Below are positions 10,953 through 20,979 of a stretch of 64,000 bases of DNA, one piece after another. The translations under genes and the position numbers were made by a program. Within the stretch, counting starts at the first letter, position 1. The number at the start of each line of letters is the position of its first letter. The notes beneath the pieces are model-generated. The model saw only the letters and a program-made list of their open reading frames with translations. It was not told the origin of the DNA and made no database searches. The DNA is from Agarophyton chilense (taxonomy: Eukaryota; Rhodophyta; Florideophyceae; Gracilariales; Gracilariaceae): the NCBI GenBank assembly GCA_030374765.1, contig JARGXX010000088.1, positions 1,240,001 through 1,304,000 of the forward strand. The letters run 5' to 3'.

Positions 10953-11672
10953 ATGGCCGTACTGGCGAGCTCTGGAAGCTCCTCGTCCGCTCCGAAGATT
11001 AATAAACCAGCAACCTTTTCTGGCAAGCAGAATATTGAAAGTTGGATAACTCATGTCTGTAATTACCTTGAAGGAACCCCTGACGAAAACGCCATACCAA
11101 TTGCGCTCAGTTACATTAGTGGCGCAGCGCATGAGTGGTATCTGGCCCAACAATGCAATGGACTGGAGTTGACTTCTCTCGATGACCTCTTCGAGCATCT
11201 GAAAAAGAGATTTACTACTGTGAACAAAGAAAAGCTTGCAAGGGATAAGCTTAGTAAGTGGAAACAGTACAAAGATGTTCAGCAGTATAATGAGGACTTC
11301 TTAAAAATTGTTCTTGATATTCCCAATATCAGTATGGAAGAACAGCTCGATCGATATACCAGAGGATTGAAGAGCTTCATTTGGAAAGAACTCTGCACCA
11401 ATGATTACAAGTCCTTAATTGAAGCCATGAAAGACGCAGAACGTGTTGAGTCAGCTTTCCGTCGGAGTGGACAGGCACGGTTTGGCAGACAAGCGAGCAC
11501 CTCAGGATCATCTGAAGGACCTGTACCGATGGACATTGGAAACATGAAGTTAAAGAAATTGACCAAGGAAGAACGAGAAATGTGTCGAAAGAAAGGACTT
11601 TGCTATCGCTGTCGACAATCCGGACATATGGCGCGTGATGCGCGCTGCCCAAAAAACTCTCAAAGGAACTGA
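10953..11672 (+). CDS. Gag capsid core and zinc knuckle (chromovirus)
   Basis: 239 residues. The core matches retrotransposon gag proteins: 'PATFSGKQNIESWITHVCNYL', then 'AHEWYLAQQ', 'LFEHLKKRF', 'LSKWKQYKDVQQYNEDFLKI' and 'RYTRGLKSFIWKEL'. The C-terminal nucleocapsid knuckle is 'CYRCRQSGHMARDARC' (CX2CX4HX5C; one residue longer than the usual last spacing). The protein packages element RNA into virus-like particles in the cytoplasm. It ends with TGA at 11670-11672, overlapping the protease frame, which is reached by -1 slippage at 11651-11657. ATG 10953 is the first start in this frame after the upstream TAA. Confidence 0.85.
   Translation: MAVLASSGSSSSAPKINKPATFSGKQNIESWITHVCNYLEGTPDENAIPIALSYISGAAHEWYLAQQCNGLELTSLDDLFEHLKKRFTTVNKEKLARDKLSKWKQYKDVQQYNEDFLKIVLDIPNISMEEQLDRYTRGLKSFIWKELCTNDYKSLIEAMKDAERVESAFRRSGQARFGRQASTSGSSEGPVPMDIGNMKLKKLTKEEREMCRKKGLCYRCRQSGHMARDARCPKNSQRN
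11648..11657 (+). promoter_or_regulatory. Programmed -1 frameshift site (gag to pol)
   Basis: In the gag frame the codons are TGC CCA AAA AAC. They contain both C CCA AAA and A AAA AAC, the latter a canonical XXXYYYZ slippery heptamer known from retroviral gag-pro junctions. The -1 frame is open from here through the protease, with no stop between 11648 and the TAG at 12101, and the gag stop comes 13 bases downstream. A downstream pseudoknot was not modelled. Confidence 0.65.
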
Positions 11673-12565
11673 CCAATGTACGTTCAGTACCAGCATCAGT
11701 TCCACGCGACACCACTAGAACACCATCGAATCCCCTTAATTCACCATTGAACCTCCTTAGGATACCAACGAACACCATTGAAACACAAAACACCAAACAC
11801 GTCATAAACCAACCAACTACCCAAAGAACCATCGAATCTGCAGATACCCTAGACCCACACAGAAACCCACCGAACCAAGGCATTTATAGACTACTCACGT
11901 CTCATATAGCGTCACCATTTGAAACACCATCAGTCGGACTACTTCTAGCCAGGATACGTGTTAATGGCAGGAAGTGTATTGCGCCCAATGACAATGGCTC
12001 CGAAATTAGCTTTTTGTCAAAAGCCACGAGCAAACAGCTAAAACTTTCAACCATTAAGACAAATTACGAAGCCGAAATGGCCAACGGCTCCGTAACAGTA
12101 TAGCAGGAAACCAACAGTGCTGGAGTAACCATCGAAATAGGAAAATTCCAAGAACAACGACGCTTCGCAATTTGCGCACTATATGGATATGACGTTATTT
12201 TAGGAAAAAATTGGCTTTATGATTACAACCCTTACATCAACCACAGAACCAATGAGATTACATTCAAATACAATTTTCACATAGTACGTATGAAAGCCGA
12301 TATAAAAAAACCCGAGAAACTAATCACTGTGAGCGCTATCAAGAAATCCTTACGGAAAAAGCTTCCCGTTTTTGCTATCTCCACTCGTTCATTGAAGTCC
12401 GAATCTCATGAAATTGTTAAAGATTCCAGGTTATCTAAGCTTCTGGAAGAATACAATGACTTGTTTCCTGACAAGTTACTAAAAGGACTCCCACCGCACC
12501 GAGATCAAGACTTTCATATTGAACTAACCCCAGGAGCAACACCTCAGAAAAAAGCAGTTTACTGA
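11669..12565 (+). pseudogene. Chromovirus protease and RT leader, truncated
   Basis: The -1 frame product. It begins with a Pro/Thr/Asn-rich linker. The protease follows: 'LLLARIRVNGRKCI', an active-site segment 'NDNGSEISFLS' (where DSGA/DNGS is expected), and 'LYGYDVILGKNWLYDYNP', the C-terminal ILGxxWL motif. TAG at 12101-12103 interrupts the domain. After it, the pre-RT leader is recognisable as 'LLEEYNDLFPDKLLKGLPPH' and 'FHIELTPGATPQKK', which normally runs straight into the RT fingers. Here the frame stops at 12563-12565 at the deletion junction. Protease would release gag and pol products; with the TAG it is disabled unless read through. Confidence 0.8.
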
Positions 12566-12566
12566 T

Positions 12567-14444
12567 GCATCTCAGTACGCTTTAGGAGTTGTTATGGAAC
12601 AGATTGAGAACTCTGTCGCACGAACTGTTGCATTTCATTCTCGAACACTTAACCCCGCGGAACAAAATTATGCAGCCCACGAAAGAGAACTTCTTGGTGT
12701 GATTGATGCTTTAAGAGTTTGGCGAGTATACCTTCATGCTCAATTATTTACCATTTACACAGATCATTTCCCTTTGAAGTATCTAGAAACACAGCCAAAT
12801 CTATCACAACGTCAAGTTCGTTGGCTAGAAAAAATCGTAGAATTTGACTTCAGGTTCGTTCCTATCAAAGGAAAGTCCAATGTTGTGGCTGATGCTCTTT
12901 CGAGGTACACAAAGTGTGCAGGAGAAACTGAAGTTAGTAACTGTTCGTTACTACGAGAGGCATTGTCAAAGACCCGACCACTGAATTCAATTTATTTTCT
13001 CAACAAACTATCAAAGAAAGACCAACAATCGTTCGTCGATGGGTATAGAGCAGATCCAGAATTTGGTTCTCTATATGGAACAGCAATTTTACCATTTTTA
13101 AGAAAGAATGATCTCTTATTTCGGGGAAACAAACTTTGCATACCATCAGGCGAACTCCGAATGAAGGTTTTGAGAGAAAATCATGATTTACCAACTGCAG
13201 GCCATATGGCTTTCAAGAAGACTCTTCGAAGAATTCAGAAGTGTTATTATTGGAATACACTCAGGAGAGATGTGTCTCATTTCACAAGAACCTGTCAAAG
13301 ATGTCAGGAGACAAAACCAAAGACACAAAAGCCGCAAGGCTTTCTCCAACCTCTAGAACCACCAACGAAAAAATGGTCTCAAATAACGATGGATTTCATC
13401 ACACCGCTGCCACGAACTAAAAAAGGAAATAGTGCCCTTTACGTGGTTGTAGATCGTCTGTCCAAATTAGTTCGCATTATACCAACAACAAAGACTGTCA
13501 CAGCCATGGAAACTGCGAAACTTTATATTGACAACGTTTATCGTCATCATGGTTTCTCTGATGTAATTATCTCAGACAGAGATTCTATCTTTATGAGCAG
13601 ATTCTGGAAGGAAGTCTTTCGAGTTCTTAAAACAACGCTGCGACCTTCGTCAGCATATCATCCTCAGACAGATGGACAAACAGAAGTAGTGAATAAGAAG
13701 ATTGAAGAAATGTTCAGATGCTTTGTCAACCATCGTCAAACAAACTGGGATGAACACTTGGTAGAATTCGAAGTAGCCTACAACTCATCGGTCCATGCGA
13801 CAACGACTTTCACACCATTTTTCTTAACATATGGAGAAGAGCCAAGAACCGCACCTTTGGAAAGCTTCGTATATCAAAATCAATCCGCATCCGACTTTCT
13901 GACTAGTGTCATGGATGCCAAGAAGACCGCAAGAGACCAAATCATCAAAAGTAACAAGTACTCTGAAAAGTACTACAACAAAAAAAGAGTACCTTGGGAC
14001 TTGAAAGTTGGAGAACAAGTAATGCTTTCAACCAAAAATCTAAATATGGATGAAACAGGACCCAAAAGCAAACTTGGAATCAAATACTGTGGACCATTCA
14101 AGATAGTTGAACAAGTCAGCCCTGTGACCTTTCGACTCGATCTTGGTATCGCCATGAAGCAACGTCGTATCCATGATGTGTTTCATTGCCAGCTGCTAAA
14201 AAGGTATTACGAAGACACCTTCACCCGAAATAAAGCTCCAAATCCAACGCCAATTAAAATCTCGGATGGATCTGAAGAGTATGAAGTACAAGCCATATTA
14301 AATCACCGGCGAAGAAGAAATAGAAACGAATATCTTGTCAAATGGCTTGGCTATCCAGATCATGAAAACACTTGGCTCAAAGAATCCGCCTTGGCAAACT
14401 GCTCAGACATAGTGAAGCAGTATAAAAAGAGTTCAAACCACTGA
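12567..14444 (+). CDS. RNase H-integrase-chromodomain polyprotein (RT deleted)
   Basis: One long frame with its first ATG at 12594, though the frame opens at the deletion junction with 'KQFTDASQYALGVV', the start of RNase H. From that ATG: RNase H to 'VADALSR' (residues 98-104); integrase HHCC zinc module H197, H204, C234, C237; catalytic triad D267 ('MDFI'), D328 ('SDRDSIF') and E364 ('QTEVVNK'); GPY/F-like region ('KYCGPFKIVEQVSPVTFRL'); chromodomain 561-616 ('EYEVQAILNH', 'YLVKWLGYPDHENTWL'). Integrase inserts the cDNA and the chromodomain is thought to guide it to particular chromatin. All integrase catalytic residues are present, so this half could still function if expressed, but the reverse-transcriptase catalytic core is absent. 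Confidence 0.9.
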   Translation, partial: ASQYALGVVMEQIENSVARTVAFHSRTLNPAEQNYAAHERELLGVIDALRVWRVYLHAQLFTIYTDHFPLKYLETQPNLSQRQVRWLEKIVEFDFRFVPIKGKSNVVADALSRYTKCAGETEVSNCSLLREALSKTRPLNSIYFLNKLSKKDQQSFVDGYRADPEFGSLYGTAILPFLRKNDLLFRGNKLCIPSGELRMKVLRENHDLPTAGHMAFKKTLRRIQKCYYWNTLRRDVSHFTRTCQRCQETKPKTQKPQGFLQPLEPPTKKWSQITMDFITPLPRTKKGNSALYVVVDRLSKLVRIIPTTKTVTAMETAKLYIDNVYRHHGFSDVIISDRDSIFMSRFWKEVFRVLKTTLRPSSAYHPQTDGQTEVVNKKIEEMFRCFVNHRQTNWDEHLVEFEVAYNSSVHATTTFTPFFLTYGEEPRTAPLESFVYQNQSASDFLTSVMDAKKTARDQIIKSNKYSEKYYNKKRVPWDLKVGEQVMLSTKNLNMDETGPKSKLGIKYCGPFKIVEQVSPVTFRLDLGIAMKQRRIHDVFHCQLLKRYYEDTFTRNKAPNPTPIKISDGSEEYEVQAILNHRRRRNRNEYLVKWLGYPDHENTWLKESALANCSDIVKQYKKSSNH

Positions 14445-14555
14445 AACCTTTGCGGCCCAGTCACCACACTCTCACCACATCCACACCACACCCTCGCCGA
14501 ACTTCACCGTACCCTCGTTTCCATTCCGTTCTACCGTCATCAAACCCCTACCGAT

Positions 14556-15101
14556 ATGACCGATGCTCACGTTCCAAATCCGACTCAAGCTTTTCAGACT
14601 GATGCCGCATCTTCTTTCTACAGCCGAATTTGGCTTGGCGGAAGGCGCATGCTTCTTTGGTCTGAAGATATATCTGATGAAATTCTAGTGAAGTTCCGTT
14701 TAGCTTGGGCTTCTTGTCATATTTGCTACGCGTTTCTTCAACTTCGTCGCCCGTTCCTAACCAAAGAAAAGGCCGATATACTCCAAAAGTTGTTCAAAGT
14801 TTATGACAATGGGATTCTGGAGTCCATAGACGAGCAGTTCATTCTCTTCCTATTCACATTTATACTCTCGCAATATGGACATTTAAGTGCCGATCCTGAA
14901 GATACGTTTCTCAATGCCGTTGAATCATCTATACTACAAATCGAGGATGATCCTGATGTAGACTTTTCAATGGAATTCGAACCAAGGTCTGATATGTTGA
15001 TTTTCCCGAAATCCTCCTGGTATACCAGAACTGAACGCCGTCCCCAATGGAACACTGAACCACTGACGAGTCGGGACGACTCTCTTTCATGGGGAAAGTG
15101 A
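14556..15101 (+). CDS. Extra 3' ORF of chromovirus, unknown function
   Basis: 181 codons with an ATG start 111 bp after the pol stop. It ends with a TGA that overlaps the first base of the 3' LTR. The last codons (TGG GGA AAG TGA) are the polypurine tract itself. The predicted protein has a hydrophobic/aromatic middle ('FILFLFTFILSQYGHL'), Cys/Trp residues and an acidic C-terminal third ('IEDDPDVDFSMEFEP'). It resembles no gag, pol, envelope or known accessory protein that I recognise, and I see no signal peptide. The frame is intact while gag and pol are damaged. It sits where some retroelements carry env-like genes. The function is unknown. Confidence 0.6.
   Translation: MTDAHVPNPTQAFQTDAASSFYSRIWLGGRRMLLWSEDISDEILVKFRLAWASCHICYAFLQLRRPFLTKEKADILQKLFKVYDNGILESIDEQFILFLFTFILSQYGHLSADPEDTFLNAVESSILQIEDDPDVDFSMEFEPRSDMLIFPKSSWYTRTERRPQWNTEPLTSRDDSLSWGK
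15089..15100 (+). promoter_or_regulatory. Polypurine tract
   Basis: GGGGAAAG (15091-15098) followed by TG sits directly before the 3' LTR. It is the expected plus-strand DNA primer and doubles as the last codons of the 3' ORF. Confidence 0.75.
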
Positions 15102-15552
15102 TATTAGGAATTCAGATGATTCTTAGTCAATTATGTTATGCATTTATGTTGTGATTTAGTTATACTATGCTTTAAGTATGTTATTTGAGTTTCAGTGCTT
15201 GGCGGTCCAGTCCCATAATCCATTTTGACCCTAATCGTCATTTCAAGGACCATTGTCATCTCACACGTCACAATGACTTTATAGATGACATTCTGGTCAC
15301 AATCAACAAAGCTGTCACTGTCAGCATCATCTAGCAAGTGACAACGAGGCATTGGACACGCATGCACGATTGAACCTCGTGGAGGCAACCATGTTTCACA
15401 TGGCACCCAATTAGAATGATACATTAGAAAACACTCTTTATGACCTCTTCTTCGAAGGCTCAATAGTCTATATAAACCCTGGTCGACCGGCCGACTCTCA
15501 CCTCGGCCGTGACGATCATTCACCTTTTCAACCACTGACCAGTGTTCTAACA
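15101..15552 (+). repeat. 3' LTR of chromovirus
   Basis: Same length and termini as the 5' LTR, with about six substitutions and no indels seen. It is flanked on the right by AGCG (15553-15556), the putative target duplication. Confidence 0.9.
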
Positions 15553-15556
15553 AGCG

Positions 15557-18442
15557 ACGACCGTTGTAAATATTTTCCTTTGCTGTTAAACGCTAGTCTG
15601 CGACATTTTCGAGAGTACAGCACTTTGGGGCTGTTGCCAACACGCAATCCTTATCATATTCGGACAGTCCTAAATAATGTCGAATTTGTTCAACTGCAGA
15701 TTTATGCGTCCAGGTACGTTGATGACCGACGTAGATATTTTAATAGAAATGCCGAATATCAGTTTCCGAGAGCCCCTCAATTGTGAGCAAATCAATCCAG
15801 TAGAAGCCGAAAAGCTGACGAGCAGCGACCAAGCTCAAGAGAAGTGATGCTACTTGTGACAAATTCGTCGAGCTGGTGTAAAAAGTCTTACATAAATACT
15901 GTAAGAACTATAGCACCCAGATGAAGGCACAACAAGACATAAAAGCACGATACAGACGAACTCGAAAGGTTCCCAAAAGACATCCAGAGAAGCAATTATT
16001 TCGCATCCACGCCACGAGAAAGACATCGGCATGATCTTTATAATCTTCTCTGACGGTTTCGATATAATTCATTGCTTTAAGCAGCTTCTCTCCATGAGTT
16101 TCATGTTCTTTCGGAGAAACTCCAATACTATCAGAATATCCGAATCGTTTCTTTGCAGAATGCGATCCAACTTCAGGAATCGTCTGAGAACTGCCAGTTT
16201 GAAGTACTGAACTCAATAAATACGAAAAAAATCAAGAGATATATCCTTAAATGAAATCAACGTATGTCCATGAAATGGATCAACAATAAAACGCCACGGG
16301 AAAGCCAGAAAAAGTAACCCCATACCAAAACTACGCCAAGAGGAAAAACATAAACGAGCATTTCTCGAAGACCATTAATGAAGAGAACTTCAATTTCAAT
16401 CTTCAGAGATCTGGATCATATCGCTGCGCTTTTGTGAAGTGAGTTGATAATCGATGCAGTCCCTCGCCCTATCTCTCACGCAAAAAGAAGCAGTCCAAAG
16501 AGACTGCTATTTTCCATGAGCTCAACTTTCTTAGACATTTCAGTCTCCTGAATAGAAGACAGTAAAGAACGCAAAAGCGTTTGAGAACGATGAATAGGCA
16601 TCATTGAACTGTTTACAGTGCTTTTAGTAGCGGATTCCGTAGAAACGGGCGAACCAGATAACCTCTCCAAACAAGCGATATTCTTGGAGAAGACCGAACC
16701 TCAGAGTTTCGGAACATAACGGGATTCGACGACCCAGTCAGAGAACGCCTTTTTCGAAATCCAATCTAACAGTGAATAGAGAACCTTTAGCAGAAACTTC
16801 TCGAACAACGAGTCCAATGTCCGACCAGAGTGTACAGAAACCTCCTGATAAAGGAGCACTTTTCCAATCGTTTGGTTGTTCATGACCTTCATGTGTAACG
16901 GTGAGATTTTTACATTGAAAACTCCAAAAATATTGTCCGGTTCGACGTGGATAATTCTTTTCACAAGAACCAATCATGGTTTATCGATATTCCAATCACT
17001 TGGTGACGTCACCATCATACCAACACACTTGATCGTAGAGAATACACACGCTATAGAGCAAGCGTCATCCAGCACTGTATGGAAGCACCGAACCTTCAAA
17101 GAAACTCTCCTACTAGAGTAGGAATGTCCTAGAGACAGTGGTAACTTCCATCCATTTGTGATTTGGGTCGGTCTCCGAAGAAGCGGAGTTATGAAACCAT
17201 CGGAGCATACCGCAGTCCGATTTGAAGGAAGTACGGAATGAATCCATTGATTAAAAAATACCGTTTCGGAATATGACCTGAGCTGACAACTCGGGTCGTA
17301 CTCCGAAACGGATTTGCTGTAATTTGTCGCATAGAGTGAATAACACTTCAAGCTGCTGCGTTCCAATGTGAATACTCAGAAAAAACGAGCCAACAGCTCG
17401 AATCTCTCGATTATGTGATACACGCTTTTTCGGCAATGGTCCAAACCTTACACGAGGTATGTGTCCATGAAAAAGAGTCGATTTTTCATTGAGATAGTAT
17501 CCAAATTTATAATCAAAAGAGTTAGTTCTTCCTGAAATGAGCATTTAATTGAGATCGATATCGGTGTAAACTCTATGGTTCGGTATGAAAAGCTTCAGGG
17601 AATTGAAAGTACATTTCCCGAAATCCTGAAGAACGTAGTCTATCTGGACGTGAGTTCCGCGAGATGAACCTTTTCCTGATCTCTGGAGGATATTAGATCT
17701 CCAATTTTTGAAGCAATGAGACGTTTTATCTTCTTCTTTTACCATGGGGTAGGTGGGTATTGACCCCCTAAAGGCTCTCTCATCGATTTTTCCGACCGAG
17801 ACGGTTTATTCGCGACTGGGGCGCTTTTTCGAACGGACGATCCGACTTTCGATACTTCGGCGTTCTAAATCATAGGTGTTCCATCCTGACTAACAGTTGC
17901 ACTTCCAAACCATTCATTGGATTTCCAATAAATAGTTGTCAGTACTTGGCTTCTCACTCCTGCCGAAATCGCTTCATAATTCGTAACAATGCGATTGGAA
18001 TCTTTTGAAGGATGTGTACACTGAGCACTCGAGTGGTGTCGACCATAACGTGAAGAACAAGTGAGATTGTGATGAAGGATGGATAGCAATGGTTGAGAAC
18101 GATATACACGCATCTCTTTAAAGGGATTATCATCTTGGGGATCCGAGTTGGGCAGATCCATTGTAAGGACGGACGAGCCCGGATAACCTATCAAGTGGAT
18201 TGAATGGTGATTCGAATTATCCCCTCGGGGGGCCTACGACTAATCTTGTGAGAGAACTAAAGACTCTATATGAAGCAATTAGTTGCACGGGATGAGTCTT
18301 GGACAGTCTTTCTCCATACCTATAGAGGTACAAAAAACGATTGATCGGCGGTGAGCACCAAGCGCTCTTTTTTCATCTCGGTAAGCTTGTGAAAAGTAAA
18401 ACGACTCAAAAAAGAGACTCTGTCATGCTTCTCTTGATATCA
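15557..18442 (-). pseudogene. Decayed minus-strand retroelement sequence
   Basis: Discontinuous minus-strand frames in the same orientation as the gag-like block at 18443-19694. Around 17250-17544 the peptide 'GSFFLSIHIGTQQLEVLFTL' recalls the strands around a retroviral-type protease, but no DSG triad is visible. At 17545-17745 and 17865-18194 there are further gag/protease-like but unassignable pieces. 15850-16973 shows no motif. It is read as the downstream part of the left-hand member of the inverted pair, too decayed to place in a superfamily. Confidence 0.3.
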
Positions 18443-19311
18443 AGCTACCAACGACATGATATTCGGTTCCACCACGCTGATCTTTGAGGTAATGTCGTCC
18501 TCGTGCAGTGGCCATTTCCACAGCATACAGACGTTTTGGTATGCTTTGAGCTGTACTAGGGTTCGGACTCGTCAGACTTTCTTTCTCGTCCATTAGGTTT
18601 AGTATCTTCTGACTTATTGCGTTGGAAGTTGGGTCACTGTGCAGCAAGTACTGCACCGACTCTGGCCAGGAGTTAGCGCCACCTTCATCGGCTTTCACAG
18701 ATCCATAAACAGAACGATACTGCTCCAAATCACAGCCTTTCAGAAAGTGTGAAAAAGACATAAATACCGGTGGCTCACTCATCTCCAAGTGGTCCACTTC
18801 GGTTCCGAACAGATTCAGAAATTTGATAACGAGAATGATGTTTTTCTCATCCATGATCAAATCATTAACGCCGATCTTCATTTGCTTAAGGTGTTCCTTT
18901 ACGTTCGTGGTTTTTGAGTCCTGGGGGCTTCTTGCTTTTCACCTGCAAACAGTAGAACCTGTTTTTCAGGACCTTTTGATACAGTGGATTTGAGCAGGGG
19001 AGCACCTTCTATCTTCTGTAAGGTCAGTCTTTCTTTCTCAGTAACCACGAAGAAGTGTTTTTCTCCGAAATAGAGAACTTTGATGATCACCATCATTGTC
19101 GACGTCATTTGACGGAACTGATTCATTAGAATCATCAGTACTAGTACTATAATTTACTGCAGTAGATGATTTCTTTCTCGAATCACTTGCAGGCGTTCAC
19201 TGCTAGCGTCGTGACTTTGACTTCTTGGAACGGGCTTCATTCCAAGGAGCTTTTTTCTCTTCTTGCGTGACTGGAGTAGCAGTAGTGCTGGTGTAAAGTG
19301 CCGCCTTCAGA
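18443..19311 (-). repeat. Left arm of 869-bp inverted repeat (gag-like coding)
   Basis: The reverse complement of 21539-22407, same length, no indels, about 11 mismatches by eye. The mismatches are concentrated at the two ends, and roughly 680 bp in the middle look identical. On the minus strand it carries two frames (18899-19135 and 18423-18881). Peptides include 'MILMNQFRQMTSTMMVIIKV' and 'DLIMDEKNIILVIKFLNLF', then 'FMSFSHFLKGCDLEQYRSVY' and 'SVQYLLHSDPTSNAISQKIL'. They are gag-like in position and character, but no zinc knuckle or catalytic motif was seen. Confidence 0.85.
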
Positions 19312-19403
19312 CGTTCTAGACAACATTTTTTCTGGAATGGAGACTTTGTCCGCATCCATGTCGAAGTCGTGTAGCGCCTCGGGAGAGTTCCAAACCTTCT
19401 TCT

Positions 19404-19694
19404 TCAATGGTTTATATTCTCACGTAGGGTTCCAACAGATGCAAAGATTTGGTTACAATCGTCTAGACGAATAATTTCTTCTTGGGAACTGCGCAATTGT
19501 TGGACTTCGGCGATAAAAGCAGCAATTTGAGATTCCATAGCGCCCAGGCGCATGGGCGAAGCGGTTGACTCAGATTTGAGACGACACATTTCCCTGCGCA
19601 AATTATCCTCTTTTTGAGGTCCGACGAGGTCAGGGTCAGCTACGGCTTCAGTGGTGGGCTCCACGGCCCCCATCACACGGAGCGGTACTTCCAA
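19404..19694 (-). pseudogene. Gag-like N-terminal segment, left element
   Basis: 96 codons with a coiled-coil look ('ESQIAAFIAEVQQLRSSQEE'). It is homologous to a diverged plus-strand segment at about 21180-21360: 'EAVADPDLVGPQKEDNLRR' here against 'EAVVDPEAFGSQKQEHLRR' there, and 'QIAAFIAEVQQLRSSQE' against 'QIAVLIADVEELRLSHE'. This part has diverged strongly between the two copies, unlike the neighbouring 869-bp arm. It is the N-terminal part of the same gag-like protein. Confidence 0.5.
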
Positions 19695-20090
19695 GAGATG
19701 TCATCCATCATTCACCGAGCTTGAGTGTGACAGCACTTTGCGATACAGCCGCTCACACGCTTCAAATGATGGGGCGCGCCTCGGTTCCGGGGATGGTCCG
19801 GCAGGATCGATGTGACCACTACTCGAATGGCTTCGGGTCTTCAGCACTACACACCATACCTGCGTTTCTTTGCTAACCCAAATTTTGTTTTTGACTCCTA
19901 GACCAGGTGTTCAATCACGGTTACATCCGAAAATTTCGGAGGTGGTTCGATATCCAAGACAAGAGCGTATTTCTACTTAAGTTCAGTTTCGCTACCGATT
20001 CCACGTTCGAGAAACAAAAGATTAAGTGCAACTAACCACAGTGATTGTAAGTCGGGAGATCAGTTGTAGTATGAGCGTTTGAGGTTAAAG
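19695..20090. other. Leader of left element, no gene
   Basis: Contains a GTGAGCGGCTGTATCG-like block (minus strand, around 19750), shared with the right-hand element at about 21058-21075, confirming that the homology extends upstream of gag. No gene is seen. Confidence 0.35.
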
Positions 20091-20728
20091 GCAGACACCT
20101 GCAATAGCATTCTAACCGCCAGTGGGGCGCTTGCGGCTAAGGAGAATGTTGTAACGAAGGGACAACACTGGAGAGCTGGAAGTGGGTTGTAAAGCCAGTA
20201 CTTGCCATCCATGGTGAACAGAGTAACTGTACTATGGATATTGAACGTGGGACACGAGACTGCTCGAGAAGAAGTTATAGGCTGACTATCTAATACAGGA
20301 GACCTGGATATCCGCTTAAGAACTCCTAAGCAAGGAAAAGAAGACTCGTGATAACCATATCCTTTCCTCTAGTTGGAGTCGTAACTCACATCTGGTACCT
20401 TATTTAATGTGTAGCAGGGTGAGGTCCCAAGTAATATAGAAATAATATCCAGATGTTAGCCACTTAGAAAAACCACTGTACGGGTATGGTCCCTACTGGA
20501 CTTTTAGATAAAAATGGTATTGAAGCCCGACACGTGGACCGCCACTATATATGTCTTTGCCAATATGGGATTTCTCTAAGAAGGGCAGCAAATGCCTGCA
20601 CGTCGTGGTAAGTTACTAGACCAGTGCCAAGTTGTGTTCCCCTAATATAGCCTGCATACATCCTATTCGGGGCACCACTTCAAGTCGCCACATTGAGCAA
20701 AATTCTCACTTACGAGTTATAAACGCAA
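20091..20728 (+). repeat. Dispersed ~0.6 kb repeat, copy B
   Basis: One of the fuller copies, from GCAGACACCT to about TTACGAGTTATAAACG. It shares 'GGCTGACTATCTA', 'ACTCCTAAGCAAGG', 'GGGTGAGGTCCCAAGTAATA', 'CCACTGTACGGGTATGGTCC' and 'GACACGTGGACCGCCACTA' with copies A, C and D. It lies between the two inverted gag-like elements. Confidence 0.65.
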
Positions 20729-20979
20729 ACTCGAAATAAATTATCCCCATCGAATTATCAGCCCCAATAGGATACTGCAATCGGTTGCACTAAATCTTTC
20801 ATTCGTGGCACGTGGAGCCGATCTCGATATTTGAAATAAGTTTCATCGCACTCTTGTTATTAGCTATCAAACCACCTTTGGCAATTTTTGATTTTATCGT
20901 TGTGGAACAGGTGGTCGAGAAATCGAAGACAGCATTTGGTTCACTCCTGGACTTCACTTTGGTCTAGGATGCCGAAGAC

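Larger units (their letters stand above)
9521..15552 (+). mobile_element. Ty3/gypsy chromovirus, internally deleted, young LTRs
   Basis: A complete LTR-to-LTR element of about 6.0 kb. The LTRs are both 452 bp and differ at about six sites by eye (roughly 98.7% identical). A 4-bp direct repeat AGCG flanks it (9517-9520 and 15553-15556). In the 3' copy the LTR is preceded by TG, so a TG start two bases further out is an alternative reading. The order is LTR, primer-binding site, gag, -1 slippery site, protease, [reverse transcriptase missing], RNase H, integrase, chromodomain, extra 3' frame, polypurine tract, LTR. Protease-RT-RNase H-integrase order plus a C-terminal chromodomain defines a chromovirus. 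Defects: an in-frame TAA in gag (10944), TAG in protease (12101), RT deletion near 12550, and a tRNA-like insert near 10640. It must depend on proteins supplied in trans. Confidence 0.93.
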
